Part shown: positions 57,101 to 64,000 of the stretch, in pieces | How the letters are laid out: each line of letters opens with the position of its first letter | How positions within the stretch are numbered: position 1 is the first letter of the stretch | The notes under the pieces: generated by a model | Told to the model about the DNA's origin: nothing | Databases searched by the model: none | The model's input: the letters and a program-made list of their open reading frames with translations, nothing else | Program-made: the position numbers and the translations under genes | Origin: Rotaria macrura | Lineage: Eukaryota > Rotifera > Eurotatoria > Philodinida > Philodinidae | NCBI GenBank assembly: GCA_900239685.1 | Contig: OENT01000009.1 | Location: 366,410 to 430,409 of the forward strand | Length of the DNA: 64,000 bases | Direction: 5' to 3'

Positions 57101-58890
57101 AATGAAAAAGTATATTTTTAAATTAAAACTTCAAACGTAAGGTAACGTTAACGGCCAGGTTCTTCATTTTACATAATAACTTATAGATTAAAAGCTACAC
57201 TGCAGAATGTTTATAACTTCGATTTGATAAAATGTGTAGTTTCAAACCTACACAGCACATTTTGTAGAGCCATGTCTGTTCTAGAGAATGCGACATTCTT
57301 ATACTTATTTGAAAAAAATATCCCACTACTCTGTTTTTTGTTAAAAGTTCTATAAATTCTAAAGTATCATACAAAAGAAAACACAAATGTCTTATCTAAT
57401 ACTAATTCATTGTTTCTTTTTTCTTCGCTATCATTCAATAGTCTTCGTCAATTTCGAATTCAACCGAATAATTTTTTAAATCTTCCAAAATGTCACCCGT
57501 GTCTATGTATACTTAATGTATCAGATGGACGATATGTAAGTAATTTCAAAAAACTATTCTGAATGCAATCAGTTTGATTTCTTTAGTTTGATCAAGCAAA
57601 TCTTCATGTTTATCTTTATACACAAATATCATTTCTAATGAATTCTTATCTATTCTCAGTTGATTATCCACTTAATGATTCATCGAAAATCATAGGCATT
57701 GTATCGGTATGCAATTTATTATTGTTTTATGAAAAATTCATAGGAATTCATCTATGCTTGTTTTATTTTCAAAGATTATCAAAGATGATCGCTGTCAAGT
57801 GCAATACTCTATATCAGATCGATATAATTCCTTGTTTTCTATTTCATCAACAGGTCATTTAACATGGTCGAATTCATCGAATCGACCAACACAAGAAGCT
57901 TATCAACTTTCAATTGTTGTTCAACAAATATGTTCATCATTGATAATGAATATTTCAACAGATGCTATTATAACCATACAGAATTTGTCATCATACACTA
58001 TAGCATCAATAATAGGTACAGCTCGAACAGATAATACTACAATGTATGCTATTATAGCAAGTGTTAGCGCATTCATTCTTATTATAATTGCAATATTATT
58101 TATTATAATATACTATAATATTCAACGTGCTAAACATCGGGTCCCACCATTTTTTAAAACTCGCCAAAATTCAGCGGCGCAGGGTTTATCCTTTTTTAAA
58201 TCAAAAAGTCCCATTAAAGAATCTTCACCATATACATTGGGTGTACGTGATGATGACTCATCACATGGCAGTGACCAAACGACATCATCACCAGTTAATA
58301 ATCGTCTTTTATCTGGACATTACAAAGTCAGTGAACCACCAATAAATACAACTATCGAAGAATTATTATCAACATATGACAATCGTTCTACAAGTAGTTC
58401 TTCAAGTTCATCAGGTATATGCGATCAAGCTATAGCAACAAATACAGGTTCATTTCGTACAACTGTTCGTGAAACAAATGATCATCAGCAACTCGATACA
58501 ATTAATGAAGATGCACAGTGGATCAATCAGCAACAACAAAAAAGACGTTCTAATGGTATAAGGCATCCGATCATATCAGAAGATGCAATGGATATTATAT
58601 CAGAATCTCATGAGGTAGACGATGCATTTAAAAAATATACTAACGCTTGTTGTGCTTGCTTTAACTCTAATAACTCTATTAATCATGTGTGTTCTCATTG
58701 TTATTCATTATTATCAAGCACGTCAACTCACTTATTATTATTATCTTCCTCTTCCTCCTCCTCATCAGGTGCAACAACCACTGTTGATGCTTGTCGACAA
58801 CAAACAACAACAACAACAGTTGAAGTAGGATCCAACAGCTTTAGTTATTATAACGCTCAATTCAGTCCTATTGCTGCTACTCGTTGCTAA
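54102..58890 (+). CDS. Short cadherin / protocadherin-like adhesion receptor
   Basis: Calcium-dependent adhesion-type receptor at the plasma membrane. Twelve exons join in phase (54102-54174, 54600-54806, 54879-55168, 55220-55324, 55395-55523, 56273-56366, 56422-56510, 56585-56761, 56819-56886, 57442-57535, 57587-57706, 57775-58890), giving 853 aa. Residues 1-24 (start MSTLIINRISLVLLLLMVIT) are a signal peptide. Cadherin repeats are marked by SPLDYEWW then DVNDNPPIF (about residue 134), DPDSG, PLDYYS then DHGNPSLS, DIDNLDPKF (about 244) and DQDHGIN (about 282). Later repeats are degenerate (NLYAPKF, about 353), with few calcium ligands. A single membrane segment lies at about 573-597. The cytoplasmic tail (~255 aa) is Ser/Gln-rich, with no catenin-binding motif I recognise. 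There are no EGF or laminin-G domains. Intron 5 is about 750 nt. Confidence 0.88.
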
Positions 58891-59057
58891 ACTTAGTTTG
58901 ATTTGTCCTTTTTTGTATAACTAATACATATATAAAATAATACACACATATGTATATACATACATACATAGCTTTCTCTTAACACTAGCTTGCATCTTTT
59001 ATGAATCGCATGAGAAAAATTAGGTTATTCTTTATATTGATGTGATTATCTTTTCAG

Positions 59058-59180
59058 TCGTCGATCAGCGGGGCTGGTAACGACATCGGAGCATCAGCAT
59101 CAAACTTATTACAGCAGCAATCCAATACGACAAACGTTCACAGTCGACATTTAAACGAGTATTTGACAGTGTTTGTATAA
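59058..59180 (+). CDS. Possible alternative last exon of the cadherin gene
   Basis: A good acceptor (ATTATCTTTTCAG, ending at 59057) is followed by an open frame of 40 codons beginning SSISGAGNDIGASASN, rich in Gln/Asn/Ser like the cadherin tail, then a stop at 59178-59180. Joining it in phase 0 needs a donor within the last cadherin exon, for example GAA|GTAGGA near 58825, which would swap the final ~20 residues. This is an inference from splice-like signals only. Confidence 0.3.
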   Translation, partial: SSISGAGNDIGASASNLLQQQSNTTNVHSRHLNEYLTVFV

Positions 59181-59663
59181 AGAAATTAAATTGAAGTCAA
59201 GATTTTTGTTCTTTTTATTTTCTATGATAATCGAGTTTTGTTCGAATTTAATACGTGTTGTTTGTTTTTGCTTTCATTTTTTTTAAAACTTTTATTCAAT
59301 TTGTTTTATATTCTTATGCGGTTAATGATAGATTAGTAAGCACGTAAATAATTAATATGATTTAAAAATTTGTAGAAATATTAAAATTCAAGTGAGATAA
59401 ACAAAATGAAGAAATTTGATGACGATGTTTAATGTATTCAATTGGTTCTGAATTATAAATTCTTTGTCGCTAGACCAGCCTTCATTCAATGAAATCTTTC
59501 TATTTTTCATTTCAAGAATAAAAATACTCTTGTTTTGTAACACACACGGTTACAGATCAGAATGAAAATTTAGTTCAGTCGAGATAAAAAATAACTACAA
59601 TACCAGTAAAGATAGAAGTAAGCGTACTCATTTACTTACTAGAATCGTTTGAACAATTGGATA

Positions 59664-59700
59664 CAGGGATGCACCAATTCCTATTTGTTAACACTAAATA
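59664..59700 (+). mobile_element. Solo hAT-like terminus
   Basis: CAGGGATGCACCAATTCC at 59664-59681 has the form typical of hAT element ends. No matching inverted terminus (GGTGCATCCCTG) was found to the right in the window, so this is probably a truncated copy or one end of a disrupted element. The following DNA to about 60.4 kb is not like the host intergenic DNA. Confidence 0.45.
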
Positions 59701-59759
59701 TCGATCATTTACGGTGTTTAGAACCTTCAATTCCGGCCAATTCTTCGAGTGACACCGAT

Positions 59760-59930
59760 TCAATTTTGATCGCTCTATTTGAAGCTATTGTCAACTTTGA
59801 CGAAAAACGACTGAATGGTACAAGAATTGACAGGGATTGACAAAAGTTCGTGAAGTTGTGGTCAATTTCTGCATCTTTTATTCGTTTTTCATCACAGTTA
59901 ACGACAGCATCAAATAGACCCAGGTCAATC
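59760..59930. repeat. Imperfect inverted repeat (foldback)
   Basis: The left arm includes CTATTTGAAGCTATTGTCAA and GACGAAAAACGA. The right arm, read in reverse, includes CTATTTGATGCTGTCGTTAA and GATGAAAAACGA. The loop lies near 59825. The two antisense open frames here mirror each other for this reason. CCCAGGTCAATC at 59919 resembles the CCCAGG termini of nearby elements. Confidence 0.65.
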
Positions 59931-60469
59931 AAACACGGCCGTATCTCTATTTCTTACGGCGACAAACGGTGAACGTATTTTGCAACCGTTTACTATTGTC
60001 ATAAACGAAGTCTTACGATGAAATACGGTCGTCATAAACGTTGAACGTGAAGAATCCGCGTAGACGGTCGCTGTAACTGCACTCAAGCAGTAAACGATGG
60101 TCGGATATTACCGTAAATGATCGGATACGATCACTGTGAAAGATTCGAAAAATGACTGCCGTTTCCATTTACCGTATTCGTTCGTAAACGGTTATTTACG
60201 ACAAAATCTAATCTGTCGCACAATTTCGCGAGAGGGAAGCACTCTATCGCTTTTGATTACTTTATCGGCCTTATCAAAAAATCAGAAAAATGAAACATAT
60301 CAATCACAGAAATCAGCTCATTTATTATTCGAATTTTGAACCTTTTTATGGAACATTCCTATAGTTTATCGAGGGCGAGGATTTCGATACTGAACTTGTG
60401 TTCTGCATGTGGTTATCGCGCGGACTTGCTACCGAAAAAAGATTTTCATAACGAAAATATGTTAGCGAA

Positions 60470-60830
60470 GGAAGATTGGCTAAAGCTATTGCGGTAAAGG
60501 AAATCAATTCTCATATTACTTTTTCTAAAGGGTGCGGCAGGATAAATGGCGGTCTAGTATTTTCGCGACATCTTCCTTATTTCTCATCAGATTCGAGCTA
60601 TTTTTTGAAACGCGCGCTATCTATAGCTCTAGAAATCCCCATATTTCATCTAAATATCCAAAATACATCAGATTTCCCAAAGATGAAAAGTAAAGACCTT
60701 CAAAAGGTGGTATACTTTCCAAGTACCAAAACGGTGATGCTCCGAAACAAATTTATCATGATTTAAACGGTGGGCTCGGCTTAAGAACAATCGAAAGATG
60801 GTGTCACATGATCCGGCTGTCAGGCAGTAC
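60470..60830 (+). pseudogene. Probable DNA-transposon transposase fragment
   Basis: A broken coding stretch on plus. One frame near 60735-60830 reads APKQIYHDLNGGLGLRTIER then WCHMIRLSGS, which resembles the helix-turn-helix N-terminal part of mariner/Tc1-type transposases. Just upstream, another frame reads through 60640-60766 and stops. No full catalytic domain or clean termini are visible. The family assignment is tentative. Confidence 0.35.
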
Positions 60831-60879
60831 CCATATGTAATCAAAAAACACAGTTTCGACTCGGGTAGATGCGTTATTG

Positions 60880-61650
60880 TTCCAAAAAGCGACATTTTGA
60901 CGCGTTTTAATGGGATAGGATTCTGAGAACGCTGCTAAACGCATCCAGCACTTGTCGTCTAAACACGTTCACAAGGATTTTGGTCGTCCATGAGTATTAA
61001 TCAAAATAAATCCACATACACACGTTTAAATGCTAGTTCGAAACGCGTTTGTAATCATTTTAGAAAAGTAATATTTACCTATACGCGACGGAAAACCGTA
61101 ACGCATACAGATGCGTTGAAATAGCTCTTGTGCAACTCTGTTTGCATTCATTTATGTCGAATTATACCCTGAGAATTGTGTCAGGAATAAAAATGCCTAG
61201 TCGTCTTCGCCTAAAAGCGTCATCTATTAATGAAAACAATGAAATCTAATTCTCTGAGTACTTATACTATGACTTAATAATATTTCCACAATGTATTGAG
61301 GAGCATAAGATGTCGAAAAGGAGATAGATGTTTCGCCAAAATATCAGTCTTTGGAGTAAAGCATTACTAACTGCGAAGGTAAACTAAATAAACGATAAGC
61401 ATAAAAACACGAGTCCCACAAGATCTATCTATCGTGATAGAGATGCTATTAATATTCTGAGAATAACTCTGCATCCTGAATTATCGCTTCATTTTGCAAA
61501 TAGAAATGAAAAATTTTGATATATTCTCCACGAAAACATGATTAGTATGTTTTTAGAAAAAACGAAAAATACATAGACGAAAATTTTTTGAATATAAGTC
61601 GTCAATTTGATTTGCTATGAAATTTTTCTTAAACTAAAACTATGAGTGTG
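60880..61650. other. Degenerate repeat-rich DNA without a gene
   Basis: Contains scattered words like GTTTAAAT, AAACGCGTTT and TAAACGCATC, reminiscent of the foldback family at 62803, but I could not delimit an element. No coding exon recognised. Confidence 0.4.
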
Positions 61651-62076
61651 GGTGTACTGTAAAAAATGGACGCAGAATAATAAATCCTTGAGAAAGGTTC
61701 ATTCATATCATAAAACCTATCATACCCTTTTTAGAGTATATTATTATGGTAAAACCTTTCAGTTCATCAACTCTCAAAAGGGTTTGCTACACGTAACATT
61801 TTTATAAACCCTATAGGGTATATTAGCAGTAATATACCTCTAAAAGAGTCTACTAACATCATGAACCCTTCAGAAATTCGTTTATTAATGCACCCCTGAA
61901 GAGATCTCGTAGAATAAAAAATGCTTCTCAGAGACGTTTATGAAGTTGATAGACCCTTTTAAGGGTATACTACTGCTACTAAACCCTAAGGGGTTTATAA
62001 AAATGACACGTAAAGCAAACCCTTATGAGGGTTGATGAACTAAAATGGTATATGAAAGGCTTTACCATAATAATAT

Positions 62077-62084
62077 ACTCTAAA
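62077..62084 (+). repeat. Left 8-bp target-site duplication ACTCTAAA
   Basis: Identical to 63355-63362 and directly abutting the CAGAG terminus of the hAT-like element. Confidence 0.85.
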
Positions 62085-62112
62085 CAGAGATGCCAACAGG
62101 CCACTTTTTTCC

Positions 62113-62222
62113 AGCCTGGCCTGGCCTGTGGCCTGGCCTGGTCTAGTCTGACTCAGCCTGGGGGCCAGAGCACTGTGGACTGGCTGGCTACTTGGCCTAG
62201 CCTGGCCTGGCCTGGCCTGCAG
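62113..62222. repeat. GGCCTG-rich array, left
   Basis: Imperfect tandem CCTGG/GGCCTG units, very GC-rich against an AT-rich background. It is part of the left subterminal region of the hAT-like element and mirrors 63200-63350. Confidence 0.8.
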
Positions 62223-62469
62223 GCCAAGTGATATTTCTGATTTTTCAAATTGATGTATAATTTCAGTTTCAATAATTTAAATTATTTTCATGAAGATAAC
62301 AAATAACCAGTTCTTACGCAAAATAGGAAATTATAACAAAGAGACAATCATCATAAATATTTTTCATGAGAGAAATACTTGAATTATTGAGATTTTTTCA
62401 TAATATCATCAGTTTTTCACAAAGTCGAAAGATATTTTAGCACAATAATAAAAACAATATATACTTATA

Positions 62470-62751
62470 CCCAGGTCGAACGATGCGATCCATATACGCC
62501 CCGTATACAAGCCGTATATCGGACACAGAGTTACGGACCCTACCATCATCAAAATAGGCCGTTTTACGGTCGTGTACCGTGACAATACAGCCCCGTATGA
62601 CTGTGCTCCCTAACGGCACCGTATACTGCGCCGTATTATCACAGTGTACGGCCGTAAAATGGCCTATATCAATGATGGTACGGTCCGTAATTCTGCGCCC
62701 GATATACTGCCCGTATACGGGGTGTATATGGACCGTATCGTTCGACCTGGG
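62470..62751. mobile_element. 282-bp foldback MITE with CCCAGGTCGAACGAT termini
   Basis: Long, nearly complete inverted repeat. Both ends begin CCCAGGTCGAACGATR when read inward, and matching words (CCATATAC, CCCCGTATAC, TTACGGACC) continue to the centre near 62610. It is flanked by TA on both sides (62468-62469 and 62752-62753), consistent with a Tc1/mariner-type TA duplication. Mirror open frames at this place are artefacts of the palindrome. Confidence 0.82.
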
Positions 62752-62802
62752 TAGGAACACGATCAACAGTTAAAAGAATCTAATGTTTCAAGATGGTAAC
62801 TG

Positions 62803-63168
62803 CCCAGGCAGATAAACATTTGGAAAAACTCGTTTAAACGCTCAATCGGGAACGCCGATTGTGAGTCCCGAACGCTCATTAAAAAAACGCAAGAAACACG
62901 TTTTTTATGCAGAATTTTCACTTTGGGAGCGTGAAAACGGATAAAAACTTTAATTCTGATGGTTTAAACGCATTGGCTTTTACGTTGTCGAATAATTGTG
63001 CGTTTTAACGCTCAGGTCTAGAATTTTTATCCGTTTTCACGCTCCGAAAATGAAAATTTTGCATAAAAAACGCGTTTCTTGCGTTCTTTTAATGAGCATT
63101 AGTGACTTACAATCGGCGTCCTCGATTGAGCGTTTAAACGCGTGTTTCCAAATGTTTGTCTGCTTGGG
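62803..63168. mobile_element. 366-bp foldback MITE with CCCARGCAGAYAAAC termini
   Basis: The left arm starts CCCAGGCAGATAAACATTTG. The right arm, read in reverse from 63168, starts CCCAAGCAGACAAACATTTG. Both continue with CGTTTAAACGCTCAAT, an AACGCAAGAAAC word and TCCGTTTTCACGCTCC in mirrored order. The centre is near 62985. No coding capacity. A diverged relative lies at 42440-42600. Confidence 0.8.
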
Positions 63169-63199
63169 TGAAGAAATCAATAAATTTTTTAACCAGGCC

Positions 63200-63350
63200 A
63201 AAGTTGTTGGCCTGGCCTGGCCTGGACCAAGCTGGATATATTGGCTGGGCGGATCAGGCCAGGCCAAAAATTTTAAAAATTCAGCCTGGACAGGTGGCCT
63301 GGCCTGGCAGGCCACCAGGCGCCTGCCAGGCGCCAGGCCAGGCCGGCAGC
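63200..63350. repeat. GGCCTG-rich array, right
   Basis: Mirror counterpart of the left array, with CCAGGCGCCTGCCAGGCGCC near the terminus. It forms the right subterminal region of the hAT-like element. Confidence 0.8.
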
Positions 63351-63354
63351 TCTG

Positions 63355-63362
63355 ACTCTAAA
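63355..63362 (+). repeat. Right 8-bp target-site duplication ACTCTAAA
   Basis: Matches 62077-62084 exactly and abuts the right terminus of the hAT-like element. Confidence 0.85.
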
Positions 63363-63589
63363 ACAGGTACATGATAGATTTTATGAAATGAAAACACTTT
63401 TCTGAAGGGTTTATTATTCTGCGCCTATTTTTTACAGTGTGCGTGTGCGTAAAAAAAGGAGTATAGCTGTCGGTGTGCAACTGTAAGAACGGAGCATATT
63501 GAACTTCGAAACCACAAATAAAATCATGAACAGAACCAGACACCGACACTCGAAGCTTTCAACAACACGCAAACGTAGACGTAGCCGCG

Positions 63590-64000
63590 CAAAGAAAACC
63601 AACAGACACAAGAAGCTCCACACCCACACCCACATCCACACCGACACCGCCACCAAAATCCACATACACACCCAAACGGACAGCCACAACCACAGCAGAA
63701 CGAACAGCCACATCCACAATAAAATGAACACACACGCCCACACCCACCGCCACAGCCAGAGCGACACCCAAATAAACACCCACACCCAGAACCAAACCGA
63801 AACCAACATCAACACCCAGAACCAAACCGAAACCAACATCAACACCCACACCCGAACCCACACCCAGACCCATACCGAAACCGAAACCGAAACCGACACC
63901 AACACCCGCAGCAAAAGCCACAGCCTCAGCCACAGTCATAGTCACAGTCACAGCCATAGCCACAGCCAAAGCCACACCCACAATAACAAAAACGCCCACA
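63590..64000. repeat. Degenerate CCCACA-type hexamer array at the window edge
   Basis: About 68 units with 6-bp periodicity, variants of CCCACA, CCACAG, CCGAAA and CCACAT on plus (TGTGGG-like on minus), running to the window end. A higher-order unit of about 36 bp occurs twice near 63780-63845 (CACCCAGAACCAAACCGAAA). Long Val/Gly and similar open frames on minus are translations of the hexamers. I recall TGTGGG-type telomere repeats in bdelloids, but here the G-rich strand points toward the window interior, so this would be an interstitial or reversed block. Confidence 0.8.

Larger units (their letters stand above)
62085..63354. mobile_element. Non-autonomous hAT-like element (1270 bp)
   Basis: The ends are CAGAGATGCCAACAGGCC on the left and CAGAGCTGCCGGCCTGGCC on the right (reverse strand). 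Perfect 8-bp duplications ACTCTAAA flank it, the signature of hAT insertions. The subterminal regions are GGCCTG-rich arrays in inverted arrangement (62113-62222 and 63200-63350). There is no transposase reading frame. Two foldback MITEs (62470-62751 and 62803-63168) lie within. It is inserted in the older foldback element spanning 61656-63441. Confidence 0.82.
61656..63441. mobile_element. Inverted-repeat (foldback) element interrupted by a hAT-like insertion
   Basis: The left end reads ACTGTAAAAAATGGACGCAG. The right end, on the reverse strand at 63441, reads CACTGTAAAAAATAGGCGCA, and both continue as AATAATAAAYCCTTSAGAAA. Inside, 61722-61850 and 61960-62084 are inverted arms (TAGAGTATATTATTATGGTA; AGGGTTTGC; TTTTTATAAACCC). 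Removing the insertion 62085-63354 plus one ACTCTAAA copy joins the two halves. No coding capacity. Superfamily not determined. Confidence 0.7.

Noticed and set aside
62437-62766. Antisense pair of open frames of 64-109 codons
   Set aside because: They are translations of the two arms of a palindromic MITE and mirror each other; no protein resemblance.
63432-63999. Long Val/Gly/Cys-rich open frames on minus
   Set aside because: They arise from hexamer repeats, which stay open in several frames at once; no start context or domains.

Overview
The window looks like AT-rich animal nuclear DNA, most likely from a bdelloid rotifer (inference). The grounds are: compact metazoan genes split by many short GT-AG introns (mostly 45-90 nt); two copies of a B-box-like plus C2H2-like gene of a kind I associate with bdelloids; acceptor-like sites just upstream of several ATGs that would fit spliced-leader trans-splicing; and a transposon-dense right end finishing in a degenerate CCCACA-type hexamer array. 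Exons were joined by hand, matching donors, acceptors and reading phase. Most chains close exactly in phase.

Layout. 1-3161: no gene recognised. Minus strand: tyrosine hydroxylase (3162-5205, 8 exons, 510 aa), then two tandem paralogues of the B-box/C2H2-like gene (6043-9494, 7 exons, 391 aa; 9636-12128). Plus strand: an unknown secreted protein (15129-15991, 4 exons). It lies tail to tail, 52 bp away, with a minus-strand multi-pass membrane protein that may be tincar-like (16044-18964). Plus: a small two-exon gene (21267-21634) shaped like a neuropeptide precursor. Minus: a 21-exon CEP135/TSGA10 centriolar coiled-coil gene (22129-31018, 1129 aa), with a small hAT-type MITE in one intron. Minus: cathepsin D (37566-39532, 13 exons, 412 aa), ribosomal protein eL39 (43586-43798) and an eglin/CI-2 type protease inhibitor (46576-46835). 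Plus: a bublin/UPF0184-like coiled-coil gene (47508-47977), TRAPPC3 (48212-49735) and a short cadherin (54102-58890, 12 exons, 853 aa).

The right end (about 59.6-64.0 kb) has no recognisable host gene. It holds a solo hAT-like terminus, foldback elements, a transposase-like fragment and a nested insertion: a 1270-bp hAT-like element flanked by the 8-bp duplication ACTCTAAA, sitting inside an older inverted-repeat element and itself carrying two foldback MITEs and GGCCTG-rich arrays. The last ~400 bp are degenerate CCCACA-like hexamers, reminiscent of a telomere-type repeat in reverse orientation.

The genes are ordinary unlinked housekeeping, neuronal, lysosomal and adhesion functions; no operon-like pathway is evident apart from the 234-bp spacing of the bublin-like gene and TRAPPC3. 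The least ordinary items are the nested transposons, the candidate neuropeptide, the CI-2-like inhibitor and the duplicated zinc-binding-like family.
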